Of a stretch of DNA of 64,000 bases, positions 15,671 through 24,854 are shown in pieces. Each line of letters starts with the position of its first letter. Within the stretch, counting starts at the first letter, position 1. The notes below the pieces were generated by a model. The model ran no database searches and was not told the DNA's origin. It saw only the letters and a list, made by a program, of their open reading frames with translations. A program made the position numbers and the translations under genes. The DNA is from Allobosea sp. (GTDB lineage: Bacteria; Pseudomonadota; Alphaproteobacteria; Rhizobiales; Beijerinckiaceae). The stretch is from the NCBI GenBank assembly GCA_024231975.1, contig JAAEQB010000031.1, positions 62,001-126,000 of the forward strand, given 5' to 3'.

Positions 15671-17409
15671 GTCCTTGCCTCCACAAGCGCGGCGCGACGA
15701 CAGGTGGTGGCATCGCGATCAATGCTCACGCCGTCGGCGGCGAAGACCACGCCGTAATCACGCGCGGCGCCCTCAGCCGTGACCTTGCCCTCGCGCAGAT
15801 CGTCTTCGACGCGGATCGGATCACGCCGCAGCGCGTCGCCATAACCGCCACCGCCGGCCCCGATCAGGCGAAAGACATCGCCGGCGCGGGCGGTGAAGCT
15901 CTCCATCGGCATGGTCGGCAGAGTCTGCTCGGTGCAGTCGGCGCGGATCAGGATATGGGCCGAGGGCGCGCCGGGGCTGCCGCCCTCGAAGCCGAACGGC
16001 GGATGATCGCGCCGGTCGCCGCGCAGCACGAAGCGGATCGGCGCGAGGAAGCGGAACTCGCGGATGAAGGAGAGCCCGCCGCGGAACTCGCCCGCCCCCC
16101 CCGTATCCGGCACGAGACCGTAGCGCAGAACCTCGACCGGCATGTCGGCCTCGATCATCTCGACCGGCTGGTTGGAGAGGTTGGCGGCGGGGTTGGAGAT
16201 GCCCTCGATGCCGTCCTTGCCGGCGCGGGCGCCCCAGGTGCCGACCACCATCTCGTTGAGCACGAAGGGCCGGCCCTCATGCGTGCCGCCGGCGGCGAGC
16301 AGATAGGGCCCGCCTTCCGAACCGCCGATGGCGCGCTCCGGCACGATCTGCGCCAGTGCCTGCATGATCGCATCGAAGACGCGGTAGCCGACGACGCCGC
16401 GCGCCCCGCAGGCGGCCGGATAGCGCGGATTGACCAGGCAGCCCTCCGGCGCCCTGACCGTGATCGGTCGCAGATAGCCCTCGCAGTTCGGGATGTCTTG
16501 CTGCGACAGGCAGCGGATCGCGCAGAAGGAGGCCGATTCCGGCAGCGAGATCGGGCAGTTGATCGAGGCCGCGACCTGGTCGGCCGTGCCAGTGAAATCG
16601 ATGTCGATCGTGTCGTCGGCGACGGTGACGGTCGCGACGATCGGCAGCGGCTCCGGGTTCTCGCCGACGCCGTCGATATAGTCGGTGGCGCGATAGACGC
16701 CGTTCGGCAGCGCGCGGATGACGTCGCGCATCATCGCCTCGGCATGGTCGTGCAGCGCGTCGATATAGGCGTCCAGTTCCTGCGCGCCGTAGCGGCCGAT
16801 CAGCGTCTTCAGCCCCTCTTCCGCGACGTTGCAGGCGGCGATCTGGGCGCGGATATCGCCGAGCACCTCGACCGGCGAGCGCGTGTTCGCCTCGAGGATG
16901 CGGAAGACCGCGTCGACCGGCTCACCGGCCTCATAGAGCTTGAGCAGCGGGATGCGCAGGCCTTCCTGCTGGATCTCGGTCGCGTAGATCGCGACTGAAC
17001 CGGGCACGATTCCGCCGAGATCGGTGTGATGCGCCACCGTGGCGGCGAACCCTGCCAGCCTGCCGGCGACGAAGATCGGCTTCAGGATGTAGATGTCAGG
17101 CAGATGCTGGCCGCCCGAGCCATAGGGGTCGTTGGCGATCAGCACGTCGCCCGGCTTCAGCGTGTCGCCATAGCGCTCCCTAACGAAGCCCATGATGCGC
17201 GGGAAGGAGCAGAGCTGGATCGGCAGGGTCAGGCCCTGCGCGATCACCCGGCCCTTCCCGTCGCAGAGCGCAGTCGAGTAATCCATGATGTCGCGCACGA
17301 CAGGCGAATAGGCCGAGCGCATCACGATCAGCGCCATCTCGTCGGCGGTCGAGGCCAGCGCGTTGCGGATCACTTCGAGGGTGATCGGGTCGATCTCGCG
17401 CGTGCTCAT
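15667..17409 (-). CDS. hyuB: Hydantoinase B / oxoprolinase family subunit
   Basis: This 580-residue protein matches the HyuB half of ATP-dependent hydantoinases, acetophenone carboxylases and 5-oxoprolinases. Characteristic stretches include DPITLEVIRNALASTADEMA at the N-terminus, NDPYGSGGQHLPDI, HHTDLGGIVPGS and the glycine-rich C-terminal GGGGYGDALRRDP. It partners the HyuA-type subunit upstream (4-bp overlap) to form the active complex, which hydrolyses or carboxylates a cyclic amide or ketone using ATP. The sequence does not say which. The upstream peptide-type transporter and downstream D-amino-acid PLP enzyme favour a cyclic amide. Confidence 0.92.
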   Translation of the reverse strand: MSTREIDPITLEVIRNALASTADEMALIVMRSAYSPVVRDIMDYSTALCDGKGRVIAQGLTLPIQLCSFPRIMGFVRERYGDTLKPGDVLIANDPYGSGGQHLPDIYILKPIFVAGRLAGFAATVAHHTDLGGIVPGSVAIYATEIQQEGLRIPLLKLYEAGEPVDAVFRILEANTRSPVEVLGDIRAQIAACNVAEEGLKTLIGRYGAQELDAYIDALHDHAEAMMRDVIRALPNGVYRATDYIDGVGENPEPLPIVATVTVADDTIDIDFTGTADQVAASINCPISLPESASFCAIRCLSQQDIPNCEGYLRPITVRAPEGCLVNPRYPAACGARGVVGYRVFDAIMQALAQIVPERAIGGSEGGPYLLAAGGTHEGRPFVLNEMVVGTWGARAGKDGIEGISNPAANLSNQPVEMIEADMPVEVLRYGLVPDTGGAGEFRGGLSFIREFRFLAPIRFVLRGDRRDHPPFGFEGGSPGAPSAHILIRADCTEQTLPTMPMESFTARAGDVFRLIGAGGGGYGDALRRDPIRVEDDLREGKVTAEGAARDYGVVFAADGVSIDRDATTCRRAALVEART

Positions 17410-19481
17410 GCGGCCTCCAGGGCGATGTCGATATTGCCGGCCTCGTCGAGCCTGGCGCTCTGGCCGGGACCGACCACGCAGGTGCAGTCATATTCCTCGA
17501 TGACGAAGGGCCCGCGCCGCGCCGTCGCATCGAGATCTGCCCGGCCGATCACGGCGATCGAGGCCGCGGACCCGCTGGCATCGAAGGAGACAGTCCGGTC
17601 AGCGCGGCGCATCGGCGCCTCCGCCGCAAATTGCTGGCGCGGCGCGATCAGCGGCAGGCGCGCGGTCAGGCGGGCGTTGACGAGATGGACCGCGTCCTTC
17701 TGCGAGCGATGGCCATAGGTGCGCTCGTGCTCGCGATGGAACAGCTCGTTGAGCTCGGCGATGTCGAAGCGTCTGGCCGGAACGGTCAGTTCATAGGCCT
17801 GGCCGACATAGCGCAGGTCGGCGGCATAGCGGAACTCCGCCTGCGCGAGGTCATAGCCTTCGAGCGCGAGGATATGGCTCGCATCGGTGCCGAGTTCGGC
17901 GAAGAGCTGTTCCAGCCCGGCATTATCGAGCTCGCCTGCCCGCCGCCGCGAGGGTCGCACGAACTCCTGCTCGACATCCGAGCGCAGCAGCCCGAGCGCG
18001 CTGAAGACGCCGGCGGCGCGCGGGACGATGACGCGGCGGATGCCAAGCGCGCTCGCGACCTCGGCCGCGACCACCGGGCCGTTGCCGCCGAAGGCGACCA
18101 AAGTAGCCTGGCGCGGATCGCGGCCGCGATAGGTCGAGACCGCCTTGACCGCCCGCGTCATGGTGGTGACCGCCAGCGTCAGCACGCCGCGCGCCGTCTG
18201 CTTGAGGTCGAGGCCGAGCGGTCTCGCGACCTGGTCGTTCAGCGCTGCGCGGCCGGCATCGGCCTGGAGCGGAAAGCTGCCGCCGGCGAGCGCGACATCA
18301 TTGATGTAGCCGAGCGTCAGGAAGGCGTCAGTCAGCGTCGCCTGCCGGCCGCCGAGGCCGTAGCAGACCGGGCCGGGGTAAGCTCCGGCGCTCTGCGGCC
18401 CGACCGAGACCTGGTTCATCCGATCGATCGCGACGATGCTGCCGCCCCCGGCGCCGATCTCGGAGACGTCGATGAAGGGCATCTTGATCGGATAGCCGCC
18501 GCCCTTGACCAGCTTGCTCGACAGGTTGATGCCGGCGCCGACCTCGTATTCGGTCGTCCGTGCCGGCTCGCCATGCTCGATCAGCGCCGCCTTGGCGGTG
18601 GTGCCGCCCATGTCGAAGGAGATGATGCTCGGCTCGTCACCACCTGAGACCAATCGTGCACAGGCGATGACGCCCGCGGCCGGACCGGATTCGACCAGCG
18701 ACGCCGCCCGTTTCACCGCCGAGCCGAGCCGCATGATGCCGCCGCCAGAATGCATCATCTCGACCTGGCAACCGACCCCGATCGAGGCGAGCCGCGCCGT
18801 CAGCGCGCTGGCATAGTTGCGCACGACCGGGCCGATATAGGCGTTCACCACCACGGTCGAGGTGCGCTCGTATTCGCGGATCTCCGGCAGGATCTCCGAG
18901 CCGCGGCAGATATAGACGCCGTCGCCGAGCTCGGCGCGCAGGATCTCCTCGGCCTCGATCTCGTGCTGCGGGTTGGCGTAGGCGTGCAGGAAGCTGATTG
19001 CGACAGCCTCGACGCCCTCTTCGCGGAAGCGCCGGGCGGCCGCGACGACATCCTCGCGCGACAGCGGCACACGCACGGAGCCATCGGGGCCGAGTCGCTC
19101 ATTGACCTCGAGGCGCAGGCGCCGCGCTGCCAGCGGCTTCGGCTTGTCGTATTGCAGGTCGTAGAGCACAGGGATGCGCAGGCGGCGCATCTCGAGCACG
19201 TCGCGGAACCCTGCGGTCGTCAGGAGCCCGGTGCGGGCACCCTTGTATTCGAGGATGGCGTTGGTCGCGACCGTCGTCGCATGGACGATGCCGGTGATGC
19301 GGTCGGGCGTGGTCTGGTAGTCCTCGATAAGCGCCTTCAGCGCCTGCGCGATGCCGCGGCTGTAGTCGTCCGGGGTCGAGGGCACCTTGCGGGTCTCGAT
19401 CAGCCCGTCATCGCGCGCGACCACGACATCGGTGAAGGTGCCGCCGATGTCGATGCCGATCCGGTAGCTATGCTGCGCCAT
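17406..19481 (-). CDS. hyuA: Hydantoinase A / oxoprolinase family subunit
   Basis: This 691-residue ATP-binding subunit begins RIGIDIGGTFTDVVVARDDG, the phosphate-binding loop of the family. HATTVATNAILEYKGARTGLL and SFDMGGTTAKAALIEHGEP are the further ASKHA-fold signatures. The ATG at 19479-19481 is used because the family always starts just ahead of the GGTFTD loop; the longer frame is upstream-gene shadow. Its start lies 14 bp inside the end of the ABC ATPase gene, so translation is coupled. With HyuB it likely hydrolyses an imported cyclic amide such as an N-methylhydantoin or oxoproline derivative. Confidence 0.93.
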   Translation of the reverse strand: MAQHSYRIGIDIGGTFTDVVVARDDGLIETRKVPSTPDDYSRGIAQALKALIEDYQTTPDRITGIVHATTVATNAILEYKGARTGLLTTAGFRDVLEMRRLRIPVLYDLQYDKPKPLAARRLRLEVNERLGPDGSVRVPLSREDVVAAARRFREEGVEAVAISFLHAYANPQHEIEAEEILRAELGDGVYICRGSEILPEIREYERTSTVVVNAYIGPVVRNYASALTARLASIGVGCQVEMMHSGGGIMRLGSAVKRAASLVESGPAAGVIACARLVSGGDEPSIISFDMGGTTAKAALIEHGEPARTTEYEVGAGINLSSKLVKGGGYPIKMPFIDVSEIGAGGGSIVAIDRMNQVSVGPQSAGAYPGPVCYGLGGRQATLTDAFLTLGYINDVALAGGSFPLQADAGRAALNDQVARPLGLDLKQTARGVLTLAVTTMTRAVKAVSTYRGRDPRQATLVAFGGNGPVVAAEVASALGIRRVIVPRAAGVFSALGLLRSDVEQEFVRPSRRRAGELDNAGLEQLFAELGTDASHILALEGYDLAQAEFRYAADLRYVGQAYELTVPARRFDIAELNELFHREHERTYGHRSQKDAVHLVNARLTARLPLIAPRQQFAAEAPMRRADRTVSFDASGSAASIAVIGRADLDATARRGPFVIEEYDCTCVVGPGQSARLDEAGNIDIALEAA

Positions 19482-20340
19482 GGATGTCTTCCCGGGTTTC
19501 TGGAGCAACCGCCTCGGCCCGCACGGGCAACGGCGTGCGCCGGCCGGCGAGGCCTTTCGGCACGGCGGCGATGAGGGCTTGGGTGTAGGGGTGCTGCGGG
19601 CGGCCCAGCACATCGAGGCACGGCCCCTGCTCGACGATCGTCCCTTTCCGCATCACGACGATGCGGCTGCACAGCGTGCGCACCAGAGCAAGGTCATGGC
19701 TGATGAAGAGCAGCGTCAGGCCGAGCTCGCGGGTCAGGCGCGAGAGCAGGTTGATCACCTGCGCCTGCAGGGAGACGTCGAGCGCCGAGACCGGCTCGTC
19801 GGCGATCAGCACCTCCGGCTTCATCGCCAGCGCCCGCGCCAGGCCGATGCGCTGGCGCTGGCCGCCTGAGAGCTCATGCGGCAGGCGCGGCCCGATCTCG
19901 GGACCGAGCCCGACCAGCGTCAGCAGGCCGGCGATCTCGCTCTCGCGTTGCGCCTTGGGCACGCCGCACAGCGCCAGCGTCTCGCCGAGGCAGCGTGCGA
20001 CGCTCTTGCGCGGATTCAGCGCGCTGCTCGAATCCTGGAAGACCATCTGCACGCGCCGGCGCCATGGCCCGGCATGGTCGCGCATCAAACCCGCCATCGA
20101 CTGGCCGTCGAGCAGGACGTCGCCGGAGGTCGGTTTCGCCAACCCGACCGCGAGTCCCGCCAAGGTCGACTTGCCCGAGCCGCTCTCGCCGACGATGCCG
20201 ACGACGTCACCGCGCATCACATCGAGGCTGACGCCGTCGAGCGCGACGAGCCGGCTGTCGCGCCCGAGTAGGCGATCGAGAAGACCGCCCTGCGGAAAGG
20301 ATTTCGAGACGCCGCGCAGCGACAGGATCGGGCCGGTCAT
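19468..20340 (-). CDS. Peptide/nickel-type ABC transporter ATPase (DppF/OppF class)
   Basis: This 290-residue ATPase energises the binding-protein-dependent importer encoded upstream. Walker A is GESGSGKST, the signature LSGGQRQRIGLARAL and Walker B VLIADEPVSALD, with LLFISHDLALV as the switch region. The C-terminus (PQHPYTQALIAAVPKG) is the oligopeptide-type tail. The ATG at 20338-20340 overlaps the preceding ATPase gene by 4 bp. With the DppD-like protein it forms the usual pair of unlike ATPases. Confidence 0.93.
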   Translation of the reverse strand: MTGPILSLRGVSKSFPQGGLLDRLLGRDSRLVALDGVSLDVMRGDVVGIVGESGSGKSTLAGLAVGLAKPTSGDVLLDGQSMAGLMRDHAGPWRRRVQMVFQDSSSALNPRKSVARCLGETLALCGVPKAQRESEIAGLLTLVGLGPEIGPRLPHELSGGQRQRIGLARALAMKPEVLIADEPVSALDVSLQAQVINLLSRLTRELGLTLLFISHDLALVRTLCSRIVVMRKGTIVEQGPCLDVLGRPQHPYTQALIAAVPKGLAGRRTPLPVRAEAVAPETREDIHGAA

Positions 20341-21302
20341 CGCGGCCTCCAGCAGGCGGTGCGATGTCCGGCTTCGGCGACGAGCGGCGGCATCTGATTG
20401 GCGCATGGCTCGACGGCGTCGGGGCAGCGCGGCGAGAACGGACAGCCGACAGGCAGCCGGCCGAGCCGCGGCGGCGCGCCCTCGATCGCGGTGAGCGGGC
20501 CGCACGGGCCTGTCAGGCTCGGCACGCAGGCATTGAGCAGGCTGGTATAGGGATGGCGCGGCGCAAGCTCGATCGCCTCGACCGGCCCGTCCTCGACGAC
20601 CTTGCCGCCATACATGACGACGACGCGGTCGACGATCTCGGCTACGAGCTGCAGGTTGTGCGAGATGAAGACGACGGCGAGGCCGAGCTCGCGGCGCAGG
20701 TCGGCGATCAGGTCGACGATCTGGGCCTGGACGGTGACGTCGAGCGCGGTGGTCGGTTCGTCGGCGATCAGGAGGCGCGGCCGGCAGGCGATCGCCATGG
20801 CGATCAGCGCACGCTGGCGCATGCCGCCGGAGAATTCGTGCGGATAGGAGACGAGGCGTTTGCCGGCATCGCGGATGCCGACGCGCTCCAGCGCCTCCGC
20901 CGCGATGCCCCTGGCCTCGGCTGACGAGACACCACGATGAGCCCGCACCACATCGGTGATCTGGCGGCCGATCGTCAGCGCCGGATTGAGCGAGCTCTGC
21001 GGGTCCTGGAAGACCATGGCGATGTCGCGCCCGCGCAGCGCCCGCATGCGCTTTTCATCGGCGGCAAGGAGGTCCTCACCGTCGAAGATCACACGGCCGC
21101 CTGTGGCGCGCGCCGGCGCACCGAGCAGGCGCATCACCGCCAGCATGCTGAGGCTCTTGCCCGAGCCGGATTCGCCGACGATGCCGACAGCCTCGCCCGG
21201 CGCGACTGAGAAGTCGACGCCGCGCACCGCCTCGATCATGCCGCCATCGGCCGAGCGGAAGCCGACGCGCAGGCCCTCGACGCTGAGCAAGGCCGGGCTC
21301 AT
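20337..21302 (-). CDS. Peptide/nickel-type ABC transporter ATPase (DppD/OppD class)
   Basis: This 321-residue ATPase has Walker A (GESGSGKSL), signature (FSGGMRQRALIAMAIA) and Walker B (LLIADEPTTALD). The oligopeptide-transporter C-terminal region contains GCPFSPRCPDAVEPCANQMPP; these cysteines bind an iron-sulfur cluster in some family members. It starts at the ATG 21300-21302, overlapping the downstream permease-coding end by 4 bp. It is the DppD-like partner of the 19468-20340 ATPase. Confidence 0.93.
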   Translation of the reverse strand: MSPALLSVEGLRVGFRSADGGMIEAVRGVDFSVAPGEAVGIVGESGSGKSLSMLAVMRLLGAPARATGGRVIFDGEDLLAADEKRMRALRGRDIAMVFQDPQSSLNPALTIGRQITDVVRAHRGVSSAEARGIAAEALERVGIRDAGKRLVSYPHEFSGGMRQRALIAMAIACRPRLLIADEPTTALDVTVQAQIVDLIADLRRELGLAVVFISHNLQLVAEIVDRVVVMYGGKVVEDGPVEAIELAPRHPYTSLLNACVPSLTGPCGPLTAIEGAPPRLGRLPVGCPFSPRCPDAVEPCANQMPPLVAEAGHRTACWRPR

Positions 21303-22183
21303 GCGACCAGCGTCCTGGCTTCGCTGCGCGGGTCGAACAGGTCGCGCACCGCATCGCCCAGCAGGTTGAAGCCGATCACCGTCAGCGAGATGGCAAGGCC
21401 CGGGAACACCGGCAGCCACCATTCGCCGGAGTAGATCGCGCTGCGGGCATCCGAGAGCATGGTGCCCCAGCTCGGCTGCGGCGGCTGCACGCCGAGGCCG
21501 ACGAAGCTGATCGAGGCCTCAATGACGATGCCGATCGCGACCAGCAGCGTGCCCTGCACGATGATCGGCGACAGGCAGTTCGGCAGCACGTCGCCGCTGA
21601 CGATCTGCCAGTGCGGGGCGCCCTGCAGGAAACGGGCGCGGACATAGTCTGCCCCGGCGATGCGCTTGGCCACCGCATAGGTGACGCGAGCGAAGACCGG
21701 CGAGAACAGGCAGCCGACGAGGACGACGATCTTCACCTCGTTCGGCAGCAGCAGCGGCCCCACCGGCAAGGGCCCGACGCCGAGGATGCCGACGATGGCG
21801 ATCGCCCAGACCAGCAGCGGGATCGAGGCGACGCCGTCGACGATGCGCATCACGACCTGCTCGCCGAGCCCACCCTTGTAGGCCGCGAAGATCCCGGCCG
21901 AGACGCCGATCAACGCGCCGATCAGCACCGCTCCGATCCCGACAGAGAGCGAGGCGCGCGCGCCAAACAAAATGCGGCTGAGGACATCGCGCCCGCCCTG
22001 GTCCGTGCCAAGCCAATGCCGGGCGTCGGGCGCGGCCAGCCTGTCCTCGATATTGAGCGCGAGCGGGTCATAGGGCGCGATCAGCGGCGCGAAGATCGCG
22101 GCGAGCACGATCAGCCCGACGATGCCGGCCCCGAGCCAGCCGCTCCAGTCGAGACCGCGGAGAGCTTTGCGCAGATCGCTCAT
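21299..22183 (-). CDS. Peptide-type ABC transporter permease (DppC class)
   Basis: This 294-residue inner-membrane permease has the DppC-type layout: an N-terminal helix, the conserved HWLGTDQGGRDVLSRILFGARASL block, then five more membrane segments and an EAA loop ahead of LPNCLSPIIVQGT. It overlaps both neighbours by 4 bp, the hallmark of coupled translation through this operon. The final sequence FNLLGDAVRDLFDPR is typical for the family. Confidence 0.93.
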   Translation of the reverse strand: MSDLRKALRGLDWSGWLGAGIVGLIVLAAIFAPLIAPYDPLALNIEDRLAAPDARHWLGTDQGGRDVLSRILFGARASLSVGIGAVLIGALIGVSAGIFAAYKGGLGEQVVMRIVDGVASIPLLVWAIAIVGILGVGPLPVGPLLLPNEVKIVVLVGCLFSPVFARVTYAVAKRIAGADYVRARFLQGAPHWQIVSGDVLPNCLSPIIVQGTLLVAIGIVIEASISFVGLGVQPPQPSWGTMLSDARSAIYSGEWWLPVFPGLAISLTVIGFNLLGDAVRDLFDPRSEARTLVA

Positions 22184-23124
22184 GCCGCCGCCCTCTGGCG
22201 CGGATCGAGTACGCGGTTGATCAGGTCGGCGCCGAGATTGGCGAAGACGAAGATCGCGGTGAACAGGAAGACGATGCCCTGCAGCAGCAGGAAGTCGCGC
22301 TGCGAGATCGCGTTCAGCAGCGCGCGCGACAGGCCGGGGATGTTGAAGACCTGCTCGATGATCAGCGCCCAGCCGAACATGTAGCCGAAGGAGAGCGCCG
22401 CGAGATTGACCACCGGCGGCAGCGCGTTGACCAGCGCGTAGAAGACGACCTGGCGCGAGGAGAGTCCCATGGCGCGAGCAGTGCGGACATAGTCGCCGCG
22501 CAGGGTCTCCTGCAGGCTCGCCTGCGTCATCCGCGCCAGCACGGCGATGTAGTAGACCGCGAGCGAGAGCGAGGGCATCAGGATGCTTTGCAGGTGCAGC
22601 GGTAGCCCGGCCGAGAGCGGGACATAGCCGCCGGGCGGCAGCAGGCGTAGATCGACGGCGAGGAAGCGGATCAGCACGATGCCGAGCCAGAAGGCCGGGA
22701 TCGACAGGCCGAGTACCGAGGCGAAGCGGCTGATCCGGTCGAAGGCGCCGCCCGGCTTGAGCGCCGCCAGCACGCCGATGCCGATGCCGAAGACGAGCGC
22801 GATCAAGAAGGCGAAGAGCACGATCGCCAGCGTCACCGGCAGCGCATTGACGATCTCGGCCGCGACGTCGCGGCCGGTGACGAAGGACTTGCCGAAATCC
22901 CCGCGCGTGACATCGCCGAGCCAGGCGGCGTATTGCGAGAGGAAGGGCCGATCGAGGCCATGCGCCTGCTCGAACTGCGCGATCTGCTCGACCGTCGCAT
23001 CCGCCCCGAGCACGATCCGGGCCGGGGAGCCCGGACCGGAGCGCGTCAGCGCGAAGAGCGCGAGGCCGACGAAGAGCAGTGTGCCGATCGAGGAGACGAT
23101 GCGGCCTGCGACGAGGCGGAGCAT
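22180..23124 (-). CDS. Peptide-type ABC transporter permease (DppB class)
   Basis: This 314-residue permease is of the DppB class. The N-terminal helix (SIGTLLFVGLALFALTRS), the periplasmic segment LDRPFLSQYAAWLGDVTRGDFG and the EAA-type loop DYVRTARAMGLSSRQVVFYAL are all family features. It pairs with the DppC-like protein as a heterodimeric pore. It lies 28 bp downstream of the receptor gene and overlaps dppC by 4 bp. Confidence 0.93.
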   Translation of the reverse strand: MLRLVAGRIVSSIGTLLFVGLALFALTRSGPGSPARIVLGADATVEQIAQFEQAHGLDRPFLSQYAAWLGDVTRGDFGKSFVTGRDVAAEIVNALPVTLAIVLFAFLIALVFGIGIGVLAALKPGGAFDRISRFASVLGLSIPAFWLGIVLIRFLAVDLRLLPPGGYVPLSAGLPLHLQSILMPSLSLAVYYIAVLARMTQASLQETLRGDYVRTARAMGLSSRQVVFYALVNALPPVVNLAALSFGYMFGWALIIEQVFNIPGLSRALLNAISQRDFLLLQGIVFLFTAIFVFANLGADLINRVLDPRQRAAA

Positions 23125-23152
23125 GGCGGGCTCGCTCTAATCCGTGGTCCCG

Positions 23153-24712
23153 TTAGATCTTGACCTCACCGGGCGCGATGGTCAGGCCCTGGTTGACCTT
23201 CACGTCCTGCAACGCCTGCCGCCAGAGATTGGAGGCATGGACATAGCCGAGCACGCCGATCGGCGCGTCGCGGGCAGCGAGCGTCTGCAGCTTGCCGTAG
23301 AGCTCCTTGAGCTTGGGCTCCTCCGTCTCGGCGAAGGCGGCCGCCAGCGTCTGGTTGAACTCGGGATTGTTGTAGCCCGTGCTCTTGGACAGCACCTGCT
23401 CTGGCGTCAGGCAGACCTGCATGATGTAGCTCGGCTCGCCCGGCGACATGAAGACCTGCAGCGCCGCCTGATGCTCGCCGCGGATCGCCTGCTGGATCAG
23501 CACCGAGAACTCGTAGACCTTGAGATTGACCTTGATGCCGATCTTGGCGAGCTGCGCCTGCACGAAGATCGCCGCATCCTTGGTGTCGAGCAGATAGGGC
23601 TCGGCCTGGATGCTGAGGTCGAATTCGGCTCCAGTGGCGTATTTCGACTTGGCGAGCAGGGCCTTGGCCTTGTCGAGGTCGAAGCCGAGCTCCTTGTCGG
23701 CCTCGGCGTTGAACCACCAGCCGCGCGCCGGCGCCGGCACGGAGGACGGGTCGAGCAGCCCGTAATAGACCTTCTCGCCGATCGTCTTGCGGTCGATCGC
23801 GGCGGAGACCGCCTTGCGGAAGTTCACATCGTCGAAGGGCGCTTTCAGGTTGTTGGTGTACATCAAGAGCGCGCCGCCCAAGGTCGGGCGCGAGGCGCCG
23901 GTGATGCCCGGCATCGTCTTCAGCCGGTTGAACTCGCGCGGCGGCGGGGCGCTGATCAGGTCGACCTGGCCGGTGAGCAGATAGGCGACGCGGGTCGCAT
24001 CCTCCGGGATCATCTTGACGACGAGCCGGTCCCAGTGCGGCAGGCCCTTGCGCCAGTAGTTCGGGTTCTTCCTGAAGCTGATATAGTCGTTCGGCTTCCA
24101 CTCCTCGAAGACGCCGAAGCCGGTGCCGACCCCGGCCGGCTTCGACTTGAAATAGTCGTCGCCATACTCCTTGCGCGAGCCGGCGGGGTAGATGCCCATG
24201 TACTTGGTCAGGAAATACAGCCAGGGGCCGTAGGGCTCCGACAGCTCGAACTGCACCTTCAGCGGGTCCAGCGCCGTGACCTTGGTGATGCGGGTGAAAA
24301 GCGAGCGGCGCGCCGCCTTGTTGGCGGGATCGAGCAGATAATCGAAGGAGTATTTCACGTCCTCCGAGGTCATCTTCTTGCCGTTGTGGAAGGTGACGTC
24401 GTCGCGCAGCTCGAACGTGTAGGTCTTCTTGTCGGCCGAGATCACCGGCAGGGCCTTGGCAAGCTGTGGCTTCAGCACGCCGTCGACATCGTATTCGACC
24501 AGGTTCTCGAACACGGTCTGGCCGAGCACCATGGCGTCGTGATTGAGCTGGTTTATCGGATCGATGGTGATCGGATTGCTGGGCAGAACGATGGTCAGCG
24601 TCTTGCCATTGTTCGGTTGGGCATGGAGCAGGCTCGCGGGCAAAAGGCCACCGAGAGCGCCGCCTGCTGCAGCTGCGAGAAACGCACGGCGATTTGTCGG
24701 CACGGTCAGCAT
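23153..24712 (-). CDS. Peptide-type ABC transporter substrate-binding protein (SBP_bac_5)
   Basis: This 519-residue periplasmic receptor has signal sequence MLTVPTNRRAFLAAAAGGALGGLLPASLLHAQ with an RR pair. The mature domain contains TYTFELRDDVTFHNGKKMTSEDVKYSFD, the family hallmark. The ATG at 24710-24712 is chosen because the signal peptide starts there. It is the first gene of the operon that continues through permeases, ATPases, hyuA, hyuB and the PLP enzyme. Receptors of this family bind di- and oligopeptides, nickel and also modified amino acids or cyclic amides, so the solute here may be the hydantoinase substrate. Confidence 0.92.
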   Translation of the reverse strand: MLTVPTNRRAFLAAAAGGALGGLLPASLLHAQPNNGKTLTIVLPSNPITIDPINQLNHDAMVLGQTVFENLVEYDVDGVLKPQLAKALPVISADKKTYTFELRDDVTFHNGKKMTSEDVKYSFDYLLDPANKAARRSLFTRITKVTALDPLKVQFELSEPYGPWLYFLTKYMGIYPAGSRKEYGDDYFKSKPAGVGTGFGVFEEWKPNDYISFRKNPNYWRKGLPHWDRLVVKMIPEDATRVAYLLTGQVDLISAPPPREFNRLKTMPGITGASRPTLGGALLMYTNNLKAPFDDVNFRKAVSAAIDRKTIGEKVYYGLLDPSSVPAPARGWWFNAEADKELGFDLDKAKALLAKSKYATGAEFDLSIQAEPYLLDTKDAAIFVQAQLAKIGIKVNLKVYEFSVLIQQAIRGEHQAALQVFMSPGEPSYIMQVCLTPEQVLSKSTGYNNPEFNQTLAAAFAETEEPKLKELYGKLQTLAARDAPIGVLGYVHASNLWRQALQDVKVNQGLTIAPGEVKI

Positions 24713-24854
24713 CGGAGTCCCCCTGTTTATTGGCAATGCCTTGGCGGCGCCGGAGACCGGCGCCGCGCCGAACGGAGGAAAGCTAGAGCGGTGAGGCGGC
24801 GAATAAAAATAAGAAGTGCTTGCCGCTTGATTGCCTACGGCTATCATCTTGGCG
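24713..24854. promoter_or_regulatory. Divergent promoter region between the peptide transporter operon and its LysR gene
   Basis: This 142-bp intergenic region separates two divergent transcription units. It has an AT-rich core near 24801-24815 (aataaaaataagaag) that stands out against GC-rich surroundings. A LysR-type regulator encoded divergently from its target normally binds here and controls both directions. I cannot identify the T-N11-A box with confidence. Confidence 0.45.
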
